Shown here: piece by piece, positions 18,755 to 28,538 of the stretch
Layout of the letters: each line of letters begins with the position of its first letter
Numbering within the stretch: position 1 is the first letter of the stretch
Assembly: GCA_029572815.1 (NCBI GenBank)
Contig: JAKPUQ010000098.1
Span: 95,354-159,353, forward strand
Origin: Bacillota bacterium
GTDB lineage: Bacteria > Bacillota > Clostridia > Oscillospirales > Ruminococcaceae
Direction of reading: 5' to 3'
DNA length: 64,000 bases
The notes under the pieces: model-generated
Told to the model about the DNA's origin: nothing
The model's database searches: none
What the model saw: the letters and a program-made list of their open reading frames with translations, nothing else
Position numbers and translations under genes: made by a program

Positions 18755-18905
18755 TGTGCGTCCGGACCGGTTTTATTCTGGTCATGAGCACCATAACTAA
18801 CTAACGGCAGAAATCGTGTTTCCCGAAAGGGGAGTACGTTTATTGCGTGACCGGCATTTGTCGGCACATATAGATATTTAAACTTATCTTTAAAGGAGAA
18901 TTTTT
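18755..18905 (+). ncRNA. Structured 5' leader RNA candidate (riboswitch-like) upstream of gpmI
   Basis: Stem GCAGAAATCGT (18807-18817)/ACGTTTATTGC (18836-18846) capped by TCCC-GAAA-GGGG; CTGGTCA (18778-18784)/TGACCGG (18848-18854); alternative GACCGG (18765-18770)/CTGGTC; contains GGGGAGTA and CCGGCATTTG blocks. Confidence 0.55.
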
Positions 18906-20426
18906 ATGTCAAAGAAACCCGTAGCACTTATTATCATGGACGGCTTCGGCTATAACCCCGATACATACGGCAATGCTATTGCCGCAGCAAAGAAGCCTAA
19001 TCTTGACAAATATATGGCTGAGTGCCCTAACACTATTATCGGCGCAAGCGGTCTTGATGTCGGACTTCCCGACGGACAGATGGGCAATTCCGAAGTAGGC
19101 CACACCAATATCGGCGCAGGTCGTATCGTTTACCAGATGCTCGTTAAGATCTCCAAGGACATCAAGGACGGCACTTTCTTCAACAACAATGCTATCCTCA
19201 ACACTATGAACAACTGCAAGGAAAAGAACAGCGCTCTCCATCTCATGGGACTTCTTTCTCCCGGCGGCGTACACAGCCACATGGAGCATATGTACGGTAT
19301 CGTAGAGATGGCTAAGAAGAATGGTCTCGACAAGGTATATATCCACGCATTTCTCGACGGCAGAGACGTTCCTCCCTCATCCGCTGCTGAGTTCATGGAG
19401 GAGGCTGTTGCTGAGCTTAACAAGAGAGGTCTTGGCAAGATAGCTACTATCTCAGGACGTTTCTATGCAATGGACAGAGATAACGCCTGGGACAGAGTTG
19501 AGAAAGCTTATGCTGCACTGGTTTACGGTGAGGGCGTTAAGGAGTCGGATCCTGTACAAGCTATAAAGAATTCCTATGCTAACGAGATCACAGACGAGTT
19601 CATGCTTCCTACTGTAATCGAAGGCGGAGCACAGATCAAGGCTGATGACAGCGTTATCTTCTTCAACTTCCGTCCTGACCGCGCAAGACAGATCACACGT
19701 TCATTCGTTGATCCTGATTTCACAGGATTTGAGAGAAGAAACGGCTTCTTCCCTGTGAATTTCGTATGCATGGCTCAGTATGACGCAACAATGCCTAATG
19801 TTTCCGTTGCATATCCTCCTGAGCAGCTCACAATGACTATGGGAGAGTATCTCTCAAAGCTCGGTAAGACACAGCTCCGTATTGCTGAAACTCAGAAGTA
19901 TGCTCACGTTACATTCTTCTTCAACGGCGGTGAGGAGAAGCAGTTTGAGGGTGAGGATCGTATCCTTATCAAGTCACCTGATGTTCCTACATTTGACCTC
20001 AAGCCGGAGATGAGCGCTTATGAGGTTTGCGATGCTGTTTGCGAAGCTATCGACTCCGACAAGTATGACGTTATCATTCTTAACTATGCTAACTGCGACA
20101 TGGTCGGTCATACAGGCATTTTCGATGCTGCTGTAAAGGCTGTTGAAGCTACTGATACCTGTGTAGGCAGAATGGTTGAGAAGATACTGGCTAAGGGCGG
20201 TGCTGCTCTTATCACTGCAGATCACGGTAACGCCGATAAGATGATGGAGCCTGACGGAAGTCCTTTCACTGCACACACTACCAATCCCGTTCCGCTTATT
20301 GCTGTTGGCGTTGAGGGTCAGCTTATCGAAGGCGGTGTACTTGCTGATCTTGCACCTACAATGCTTGATATTATGGGAGTTCCTCAGCCTGCTGAAATGA
20401 CAGGTAAGAGCCTGCTCAAGAAGTAA
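18906..20426 (+). CDS. gpmI: 2,3-bisphosphoglycerate-independent phosphoglycerate mutase
   Basis: ALIIMDGFGYNP, GNSEVGHTNIGAGR, HAFLDGRDVPP, ADHGNADKM. Confidence 0.98.
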   Translation: MSKKPVALIIMDGFGYNPDTYGNAIAAAKKPNLDKYMAECPNTIIGASGLDVGLPDGQMGNSEVGHTNIGAGRIVYQMLVKISKDIKDGTFFNNNAILNTMNNCKEKNSALHLMGLLSPGGVHSHMEHMYGIVEMAKKNGLDKVYIHAFLDGRDVPPSSAAEFMEEAVAELNKRGLGKIATISGRFYAMDRDNAWDRVEKAYAALVYGEGVKESDPVQAIKNSYANEITDEFMLPTVIEGGAQIKADDSVIFFNFRPDRARQITRSFVDPDFTGFERRNGFFPVNFVCMAQYDATMPNVSVAYPPEQLTMTMGEYLSKLGKTQLRIAETQKYAHVTFFFNGGEEKQFEGEDRILIKSPDVPTFDLKPEMSAYEVCDAVCEAIDSDKYDVIILNYANCDMVGHTGIFDAAVKAVEATDTCVGRMVEKILAKGGAALITADHGNADKMMEPDGSPFTAHTTNPVPLIAVGVEGQLIEGGVLADLAPTMLDIMGVPQPAEMTGKSLLKK

Positions 20427-20436
20427 TTAAAACTAT

Positions 20437-20472
20437 AAAAAGCCACACAGCTTAGTCTGTTGTGGCTTTTTT
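20437..20472 (+). terminator. Intrinsic terminator of gpmI
   Basis: AAAAGCCACA...TGTGGCTTTTTT. Confidence 0.85.
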
Positions 20473-20551
20473 GTTGCGCAGAGTAAATTATGGTTGCAAA
20501 TACTAACAACTTATGATATAATATTATCAAGTATGTGTTAGGAGCTGTTTT

Positions 20552-21595
20552 ATGGTAAAGAAAGTATTTGCATTCGCTTTATTAATATCAGGACTTATAT
20601 TTTCAAGCGGCTGCTCTGAAGAAAAAGCTGTTTCGGAAGCTGATATGTCATCAAAGTCAAGAGATGTGTTTGCTATGGATACCTTTATGAACATTAAGGC
20701 GTATGGCGGTAATGCAGATATTGCATTGAGTGAAGCTGAAAAGCGTATTCTTCAGCTTGAAGATGAGCTTTCCGTTACAAGTGAGACCAGCGATGTATGG
20801 GCTGTTGATCACAGCAGCGGAACGGCTGTTGATGTAAGTGATGATACGGCGCTTATAGTAAATAAAGCCATTGAGATGGGCAAGAAAACAAATGGCGCAT
20901 TGGATATAACTCTGTATCCGGTTCTAAAGGAATGGGGATTTACTACGGGAGAATATAAAGTTCCTGATGATAATACATTGAAAAGCCTTCTTAAAAATGT
21001 AGATTATAGTAAGGTTTCAATCAGCGGAAATAAAGTTACTCTGCCTAAAGAAACAGAAATAGATCTTGGCGCTCTTGCAAAGGGATATACCGGCGACGAG
21101 ATAATGAAAACTATGGAAGAAAACGGTGTCAGCTCGGCTATCGTTAGTCTTGGAGGAAATGTTCAGGCACTTGGAAAAAAGCCTGACGGAAGCAACTGGA
21201 AGGTTGCTGTCCGTAACCCCTTTGCGCCGGATACGGATATGTGTATAATAGAAATAGATGATAAGGCTGTTATAACCTCCGGCAACTATGAGCGATATTT
21301 TACCACTGATGACGGAAATGTGTACTGGCATATTCTGGATCCTGATGATGGATATCCTGCTGATAATGGTCTGGTTTCAGTAACTGTCATAGGTGACTGC
21401 GGACTTGACTGCGATGCTCTCTCAACTGCACTTTTTGTTGAAGGATATGACGGCGCGGTTGAATTTCTGAGATCCGATCCATCTTTTGATCTTATTCTAG
21501 TGACCGATGACATGAAGATATTCTATTCAGGCGGCATTGCTGACAGCTTTACAAACATAAGCGGTATGGAAGCAGAGGTGATCGCACTTGACTAA
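20552..21595 (+). CDS. apbE: FAD:protein FMN transferase (ApbE family lipoprotein)
   Basis: Lipobox FSSGCSE, FAMDTFMNIKAYG, DLGALAKGYTGDEI, VSLGGNVQALG, ITSGNYERYF. Confidence 0.93.
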   Translation: MVKKVFAFALLISGLIFSSGCSEEKAVSEADMSSKSRDVFAMDTFMNIKAYGGNADIALSEAEKRILQLEDELSVTSETSDVWAVDHSSGTAVDVSDDTALIVNKAIEMGKKTNGALDITLYPVLKEWGFTTGEYKVPDDNTLKSLLKNVDYSKVSISGNKVTLPKETEIDLGALAKGYTGDEIMKTMEENGVSSAIVSLGGNVQALGKKPDGSNWKVAVRNPFAPDTDMCIIEIDDKAVITSGNYERYFTTDDGNVYWHILDPDDGYPADNGLVSVTVIGDCGLDCDALSTALFVEGYDGAVEFLRSDPSFDLILVTDDMKIFYSGGIADSFTNISGMEAEVIALD

Positions 21596-21947
21596 AGGCG
21601 TAAAACTGCTCATTGGAGCGGTATTGCTAATTTTTGCCGCAGCTGTAGTTTTGGCTGTTATCGGCTTGAAGCCATCCGAAAGTACATGGGTAGAGATAGT
21701 TCAGAATAACAAAGTCATCTATAAGCTGGATCTTTCCGAAGAAAAAGACAGAACATTCAGGATAGATTATCCGGAAGGCGGCTGGAACGAGGTGCAGATC
21801 AAAGACGGACATATATGCATTGCTGATGCGGACTGTCCTGATCATACCTGCATCAAAACAGGAGAACTGCGCTCTGAAAATATCCCTATTGTGTGTTTGC
21901 CACATAAGCTGGTAATTCGATTTTCAGAAGAGGGGGCAGGGAAGTGA
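21588..21947 (+). CDS. NusG domain II-containing protein
   Basis: ADCPDHTCIKTGELRSENIPIVCLPHKLVIRF; TTG start overlapping apbE stop. Confidence 0.88.
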   Translation: MTKGVKLLIGAVLLIFAAAVVLAVIGLKPSESTWVEIVQNNKVIYKLDLSEEKDRTFRIDYPEGGWNEVQIKDGHICIADADCPDHTCIKTGELRSENIPIVCLPHKLVIRFSEEGAGK

Positions 21948-22450
21948 TGAAGGCACATAAGCTGGCAAGACTGGCACTTCTGACTGCACTCGCACTTATT
22001 ATATTCATAATCGAACTAAGGATTGATATTATCCCTATCCCCGGAGCAAAGCTTGGGCTCGCAAACATAATAACAGTTTATGCGGTATATAAGTACAGCA
22101 CTAAAGAAACTGCAATGATCGTATTTGCGAGAGTTATTCTGGGAGCTGTTTTTGGCGGAAATATATCTGCTATAATGTACAGTATGACAGGTGCTGTCTT
22201 TTGTCTGACGGGTATGCTTTTAGTCAAACGGATCGTTCCGCTTAAGTTTATCTGGCTCAGCAGTATAATCGGCGCGATACTGCACAATACAGGACAGATA
22301 ATCGTTGCAATTATCGTAATGCGCTCATTAGCAGTAATTTCCGTATATCCTTTTCTGATCATCACAGGCTGTATCGCAGGAGCTTTTACAGGCCTATGTG
22401 CACAGTTCCTGATCAGCAGGAAGCTTCCTGAAAAGGAAAATAAAACCTGA
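21947..22450 (+). CDS. Gx transporter family / heptaprenyl diphosphate synthase component I-like membrane protein
   Basis: RIDIIPIPGAKLGLANIITVYA and polytopic helices; ATG overlapping the NusG-II stop. Confidence 0.85.
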   Translation: MKAHKLARLALLTALALIIFIIELRIDIIPIPGAKLGLANIITVYAVYKYSTKETAMIVFARVILGAVFGGNISAIMYSMTGAVFCLTGMLLVKRIVPLKFIWLSSIIGAILHNTGQIIVAIIVMRSLAVISVYPFLIITGCIAGAFTGLCAQFLISRKLPEKENKT

Positions 22451-22515
22451 ACAGCTCAACCTGATCTCTTGCCATTTCTGACCTTTTATGGTATAATATT
22501 CAAGAGGTGAATCAA

Positions 22516-22737
22516 ATGAATCCAATGAATGCATTTAAGCTTAAATCCCTTCTTGAAAGATTTCTTGTAAATCACCCTAAGCTTTCTCCCTTTTTTAAAG
22601 CGGCAGTTGGCTCTATAGGCGAGGGAACGGTAATAGAGGTGAAGGTCATTTCTCCTGACAACAAGACTATAATCTCTAATATAAAGATAAATGAAGAGGA
22701 CATGGCAATACTTGACGAGTTGAAAGAACTGAAATAA
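22516..22737 (+). CDS. Small conserved-looking protein of unknown function
   Basis: 73 aa MNPMNAFKLKSLLERFLVNHPKLSPFFKAAVGSIGEGTVIEVKVISPDNKTIISNIKINEEDM, RBS gaggtga. Confidence 0.6.
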   Translation: MNPMNAFKLKSLLERFLVNHPKLSPFFKAAVGSIGEGTVIEVKVISPDNKTIISNIKINEEDMAILDELKELK

Positions 22738-22772
22738 AAAAGCTGCCGCAGCTTTTTCTGCGGCAGTTTTAA
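22736..22772. terminator. Bidirectional terminator
   Basis: AAAAAGCTGCCGCAG cttttt CTGCGGCAGTTTT. Confidence 0.75.
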
Positions 22773-23284
22773 TATTCTATTCCTTTTCTTGCGGTTATAC
22801 CGTTGTCAAAAGGATGTTTCACAGCATTCATTTCCGTGAGATAATCAGCACGTTTTTTAAGCTTGTCAGAGGGATTTCTGCCTGTCATAATGATTTCTCC
22901 CTTTGAGAGTTCATTATTTATAAAGTTATCTGCAAGCTCAGTATCAATGAGCTTTTTATTATATGCGTCGATGAATTCATCAAGGACTACAAGCTGAACT
23001 TCGCCTTTTATCAGAAGCTCTGATGCTTTTTTCAGCATATCGTTATGGCAGAGAGTTACCTCGCTTTTTTCAAGATCATTCATAGCAAAGGTAAACTTGT
23101 TGCACTCCTCGCAGCATATCACAATCACATTTTCAAGCCTCTGAAGGACTGATATTTCAGATGATGTACCGTTTTTCAGAAACTGAAAAAAAGCTGTCTT
23201 CATACCAGAACCTGCAGCACGTATAGTCAAGCCAATTGCAGCAGTGGTTTTTCCTTTGCCATTACCATAATAAATATGTAACAT
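22769..23284 (-). CDS. cobO: Cob(I)yrinic acid a,c-diamide adenosyltransferase
   Basis: MLHIYYGNGKGKTTAAIGLTIRAAGSGMKTAFFQFLK; LVVLDEF; IMTGRNPSDKL. Confidence 0.92.
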   Translation of the reverse strand: MLHIYYGNGKGKTTAAIGLTIRAAGSGMKTAFFQFLKNGTSSEISVLQRLENVIVICCEECNKFTFAMNDLEKSEVTLCHNDMLKKASELLIKGEVQLVVLDEFIDAYNKKLIDTELADNFINNELSKGEIIMTGRNPSDKLKKRADYLTEMNAVKHPFDNGITARKGIEY

Positions 23285-23389
23285 TTCATATCACCTCATA
23301 GGTGTATTATAACATATCGTGCGAGGATAATCAATACATTTTTTTTGCTTTTTTAATAAAAAGCTTATCATAATTTAAGGAGTGTTTTA

Positions 23390-24178
23390 ATGAGTTCCAT
23401 TATTTTCTTCGACATTGACGGAACTATCGTTACCGAAGATGAAAGAGCTATTATACCGGAGAGTACCCGTGAGGCTATCGCCGAAACAAGAAGAAAGGGA
23501 AATCTTACGTTTATCAATTCCGGCAGAACCGCCTTCAATATCAGCCCGAAGGTAAAGGAGCTAGGATTTGACGGGTATATCTGCGGCTGCGGTACATATA
23601 TCGAATACGGTGGAAAGGTGCAGTTATGGCGTACAGTTCCGAAAGATGAGTGTATCCGCATAGCCAAACCGCTCAGAGAATGTAATGTAACGCCGGTATA
23701 TGAGCATACAAACGGATACTTTTTTGATGATAAGGCGCCTATGACCGAAGGCCTCAGATACTTTATGGAAGTGTTTGTGGACAGCGGCATCGATGTCAGT
23801 GGAAGAGTTGAGGACAACAGCTTTGGATTTGATAAATTTGTTATATGGCAAAATGAAAACAGCGATATGGAGCGCTTCATAGCTGAGGTGAGCAAAAATT
23901 ATTCTATTATTGACAGGGGAGGCGGATTTTATGAAAATGTTCCTCTCGGATACACTAAAGCTACAGGCATTGAAAAGATACTGAAGCTCCTTGATATTCC
24001 AATGGAAAGAGCATATGCAATCGGCGACAGTATGAATGACCTGCCTATGCTTGAAGCTGTTCCAAACAGTATCGCTATGGGAGGCGCGGAAAATATCTAT
24101 CCGTATGTCTCATACATAACATCTCCTATCGAAGAAGATGGTATAGCAAATGCACTTAAACATTATGGTCTGATTTAA
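23390..24178 (+). CDS. Cof-type HAD-IIB family hydrolase
   Basis: IIFFDIDGTIVTED; AIGDSMNDLPMLEAV. Confidence 0.9.
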   Translation: MSSIIFFDIDGTIVTEDERAIIPESTREAIAETRRKGNLTFINSGRTAFNISPKVKELGFDGYICGCGTYIEYGGKVQLWRTVPKDECIRIAKPLRECNVTPVYEHTNGYFFDDKAPMTEGLRYFMEVFVDSGIDVSGRVEDNSFGFDKFVIWQNENSDMERFIAEVSKNYSIIDRGGGFYENVPLGYTKATGIEKILKLLDIPMERAYAIGDSMNDLPMLEAVPNSIAMGGAENIYPYVSYITSPIEEDGIANALKHYGLI

Positions 24179-24327
24179 TAATTTCTCCATTTAATAGGCG
24201 ATTATTGCTTTTATTATCAAATATTGCGATTTTTTGTGCTGCTTTTTTGTAAGTTCTTCTCCTTGAAATGCTTATGGGCCTATGTTATAATATTATTGAT
24301 GCCTATGGCAAATAAAATGAGAGGAAA

Positions 24328-24345
24328 TGTCCGAATATTCGGACA
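24328..24345. promoter_or_regulatory. 18-bp perfect palindrome, candidate operator in 5' UTR of the PFK gene
   Basis: TGTCCGAATATTCGGACA, 12 bp before the start codon; upstream TTGAAA-N17-TATAAT promoter. Confidence 0.6.
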
Positions 24346-24356
24346 GATAAGAGATC

Positions 24357-25574
24357 ATGAATATTGCAGTTGCTCAGTCAGGCGGTCCGACCTGTGCTAT
24401 TAACGCTTCTTTGGCAGGTGTTTTCAGCGCAGCTCAGAAATCAGAGGAAATTGAAAAGATCTATGGCGTAATTAATGGAATTGAAGGAATTATCAATGAC
24501 GAAATGGTAGATCTCGCTGAAAAGATAAACAGCGATGTAAGCTATCAGCTCTTACTCAGAACTCCTTCAGCAGTTTTGGGGTCATGTCGTAAAAAGCTTC
24601 CCGATCACAAAGAAAGATCGGATGTATACGAGCGAATCACAGAAGTGCTTCACAGCCGCGATATCGGTATTTTCTTCTATATCGGCGGAAATGATTCGAT
24701 GGATACAGTTGCGAAATATTCTGCATATCTTGCAGATAAGAATATAGACGATATTAAAATAATCGGTATACCAAAGACGATAGATAATGATCTGTGTGAG
24801 ACAGATCATTCTCCTGGATTTGGTTCAGCTGCGAAGTATGTTGCGGCAACAGTGCAGGAGATCACCAGGGACAGCAATGTGTACAGTATCCCGTCGGTTA
24901 CCATCATTGAAACTATGGGACGCCACGCCGGCTGGCTCGCAGCAGCAGCCTGCTGTATACGTGCAAACGGGGAAAGCGCTCCGCACCTGATATATCTTCC
25001 TGAGACTACATTCAGTATCGAACGTTTTCTTTCCGACGTAAAGGAACAGATGACAAAGCACAGAGCAGTTATTGTTGTAGTATCTGAAGGGGTTAAGACC
25101 GCCGAAGGAAAATTTGCGGCAGAAGAGTTCCAGTCAGGCCAGAAGGATGTATTCGGGCACGTTTATCTTGCCGGCATAGGTAAATTTCTGGAGAAGCTGG
25201 TTGCCGCCGAGATCGGCTGCAAGGTTCGCTCTATAGAACTAAATGTAATGCAGAGATGCAGCTCTCACATTGCTTCACTTGAGGATATACAGTCCTCAGA
25301 GGCAATTGGTATGGCAGCAGTTGATGCAGGACTTAATGGCAAATCAGGCTGTATGATGACATTTGTCCGCGAATCGGATATGCCTTACAGCTACAGGATC
25401 GATACAGTAGAAGCTTCAAAGGCTGCTAATTCTGAAAAATTCTTCCCCAAGGAATGGATAAATGAAGCAGGCAACAATGTTCTGCCGCCTGCTTATGATT
25501 ATCTAATGCCCCTTATTCAGGGTGAGCTTCACGCTATAATGAAAAACGGAATGCCTTTGAATTTTGTAATATAA
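24357..25574 (+). CDS. 6-phosphofructokinase, probably PPi-dependent
   Basis: AVAQSGGPTCAINASLAG, FYIGGNDSMDT, IGIPKTIDNDL, MGRHAGWLA. Confidence 0.85.
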   Translation: MNIAVAQSGGPTCAINASLAGVFSAAQKSEEIEKIYGVINGIEGIINDEMVDLAEKINSDVSYQLLLRTPSAVLGSCRKKLPDHKERSDVYERITEVLHSRDIGIFFYIGGNDSMDTVAKYSAYLADKNIDDIKIIGIPKTIDNDLCETDHSPGFGSAAKYVAATVQEITRDSNVYSIPSVTIIETMGRHAGWLAAAACCIRANGESAPHLIYLPETTFSIERFLSDVKEQMTKHRAVIVVVSEGVKTAEGKFAAEEFQSGQKDVFGHVYLAGIGKFLEKLVAAEIGCKVRSIELNVMQRCSSHIASLEDIQSSEAIGMAAVDAGLNGKSGCMMTFVRESDMPYSYRIDTVEASKAANSEKFFPKEWINEAGNNVLPPAYDYLMPLIQGELHAIMKNGMPLNFVI

Positions 25575-25607
25575 AAAAAGGAGGACTTAAAAGTCCTCCT
25601 TTTTTTA
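25573..25607. terminator. Bidirectional terminator between PFK and GH9 genes
   Basis: AAAAAAAGGAGGACTT AAAAGTCCTCCTTTTTTT. Confidence 0.9.
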
Positions 25608-28464
25608 CTTTTCAGCCTTTATCGGGAGAGTAGCAAGTTTTAACAGTGATCTCTGAATTGCAAGAGCATCATTGGAAGTGAGACCTTCCTGAGTAAGATC
25701 ACAGTCGCCGTTGGTACGTCCCTGTTCTGTAAGGTGCTTGGTGTATGAACCCTTTATACCATACTTATCAGGATTAGCAAGTGACTGCATGATAAGAACT
25801 GCGTCCGCAAGCTCAACTACCTTGTCACAGTTTGTATCGCCGTAAAGAACCTTTGTCTTATCAGGCTCAGACTCTGTAGCTGTTGTATTCTTTTCACTTT
25901 CACCGGGCTTTGTACCGTCAGGCTCAACACCCCAGATAAGCTCGCCGTCAGCATAAAGTGTGATCTTGTCTGTTATAGCAGCTGCTTCGTTCTCATCAGC
26001 GAAGGAAACGAGATCAGCATAACTATAGTCGTTTGTAGAATCCCAGTGAGGATATACACACTTCTCTTCGTCCATCTTTGTAGTAAGAGCGAACTGGAAT
26101 ACACGGCTTCCGTAGAAGTCACAGTTCTTCCACTGAATATCTACATAGTAGTTGCCCTTATCGTCATACTTGAAGGGGCCTGTGAACTTAGCCTCATTCT
26201 TGCCGTTTGAGTAGCTCTTTTCCTGGTCATAGTCGATTCTGGGAACGATATAATCTACATCATAGCCTGCCTCTGTGAGCTCAGAAACATTGAAGTAATA
26301 TCTTGCCCTCAGATCACTTTCAAATCTCGGAGGATCGATAGTTCTGTTGTAGATTACGACCTTAAGCTGAACGCTGCTGTCCTGCTCCTGGTTCTTTCCG
26401 CCTGCAGCATAGATGCCGACAGGAAGGGGGTTGCCGTCTTCATCTACCTGATTGTAGCCGATAGCGTTTGCTGACATATCAAAATCAGGATTGATGTGAT
26501 TTTCCTTTTCAAGCTCCTTGCCCTTTGCACCGTAGAAGTGGTACAGACCTGCAAGGTCGCCGCAGAAGCCTGCGTTATAGTCATCTGTAACCTCGTTATA
26601 GATGTAGTCCTTTGTGACATCGTTGTGGAAATCCTTAAGGTCAGGACCGCCTACAAGAGCTCCCCAGAGGGTGTGTACCTGTACTGTAGGATCTTCCATG
26701 CTCTGCTTGCCTGAGCAGTGTGATGAACGGTGGTGAGGCTGTGAAGCAAAGTTATTGCCGTAGCCTACCTCGTAAGCATAACCCATGGGGTTTTTACCAA
26801 GGATGTATTCCATTTGAGCCTTTGCCCAGGGGAGGAATGTTTCGTCGCCTGTGGTCTTAGCGTATACACAAGCGCAGAGACCTGCTGCTGTATTGTAACG
26901 AGCTGAACCATAGCCTGAAACAACTGCCCAGCCATAAGGTGACTTAGCAATGAAGTCGCTGCTTGTATCACTATCGGGGAGATCAGGGATCTGATCGCAG
27001 GTCATAGGAGTGTTCCAGAGGTAATCATCCATACCGAAGTACTTATGACCTCTTACAGGCTCATAGCCCCACTTTGAAGCATCAACTTCAGCGTTGCAGC
27101 CCGACCAGAACTCGAGGTTGTAACGGAAGATGTACCAGTCACGAGCTGTGTTTGTAACAGGAGCAAGCTTTGCAAAAACTCCGCCCCAAACTGTATCCCA
27201 GCAGTGTACCCAGATATTCTGCCAGCAGTTACCTGTATCAGTGATGATACGCTTCATGTAACCTGTGTACGGATGAGCGCCCCTTGTCGTTTGTAGTTGT
27301 CTCATCTACATCGATGATAGCTCTGATGTACTTATCATAAGCTGCGTCCTTCTGAGTCTCGTCCTCAGCAACTGCTGCATAATAGAGCCATACAGCTGCC
27401 CATGAGAGCTCATCATAGTCATAGCTTGAGTGGTAGAAGCCACCATCGTAGCCGAGAACCAGTGAACTGGGTGTTGAACCGGGCTGCCATGACTCCTCAT
27501 GAGTAGCAACAGCAAGCTCATAAAGAGCTCTTGCGTACTTGAGGTTCTCAGCAGCATACTCAGGATCTGTATCTTTGAAGTTAAGGTAATTGATAGCCAG
27601 AGAAGCAGATGCACCTGCACACTGATCGGGAGCTGGCATTTCAGTAGTTGCGAAGTAAGCGGGTCTCTTAACGGCACAGCTTGATGAAGCAACAACAGTA
27701 TCATCTACCTGGAGCTCAGGAGCACACCAGTAGTTATGGTCATTGTTACCTTCGCCGACCTGATAACAGTATGCGATAGCATTTCCGTCATCATCGAGGA
27801 AGGTAGCCTTCATGTAGTAATCATTAATCCAGCGCATTTCGTCCTCAACGTGCTTATCGAGGCCCATTTCCTTGTATGCGTCTCTGAATTCATAGTAACC
27901 CCAGCCTACTGTGGAAGCGGAGAAGCTTCCGGGGAGACCGAATTTAACATGGTCACCGGCATCGTGCCAGCCGCCCGTAAGATCAAGCTTTCCGTCGCCG
28001 TCGGGATCAAGGTATTTGCGGTTTGCCTCGATGAACTTTGAAGACATGTTAACGCCTTCATAGAGGCCCTTTGCGGCACTGAGACCGCCGTCACCGTCGC
28101 CCTCGCCCTTGGGCTGCTCGTCTTCTTTCTTTTCCTGTTCCTTACCGTTCTGAGAGCCGTCATTCTTAGCCTCGCCGTAAAGCTCGGGCATAGGATTCAT
28201 AGGCTGGAGCGGTATCTCAGCGTCCTTTACATGACAATTTCCTCTCCATGAGTAGTAGCCGTCATCGGCAACCTCATCGCCGCACTTGTTTGCGTCATAG
28301 AAGCATAACGCAAGCTGAAGTGCCTCAGCAAAATTGTCGTAGTTGTTTGGTTTGCCTTCCGTGATAACAGCGGCATTTACATTTGTCACCATGCTACATG
28401 ACAAAAGTGTTGCAGCTGCTGAAAGGCAGGCTAATGATCGTTTGAACATCTTCGCCTTTTTCAT
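25605..28464 (-). pseudogene. Glycoside hydrolase family 9 cellulase with CBM3-like module and C-terminal dockerin, apparent frameshift
   Basis: N-terminal ORF 28464-27238 (signal peptide, LTGGWHDAGDHVKFGLPGSFSAS) and C-terminal ORF 27305-25605 (VSGYGSARYNTAAG, GKNPMGYAYEVGYG, PHHRSSHC, CBM3c-like, dockerin GDTNCDKVVELADAVLIMQSL...ALAIQRSLLKL); frames join if one C of CCCC at 27280-27283 is removed (DKGAHPYTGYMKR). Confidence 0.88.
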
Positions 28465-28538
28465 TAAGATCTTCCTTTCAGGTTGTAATTTTTATCTAAT
28501 GGACGACTTTCGCCTTGAAGCTGTCCAATATAGCCGTA

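Noticed and set aside
18551-18787. 78-aa ORF in the gpmI upstream region
   Set aside because: Low-complexity Phe/Lys-rich translation, no RBS, overlaps the structured leader and its promoter.
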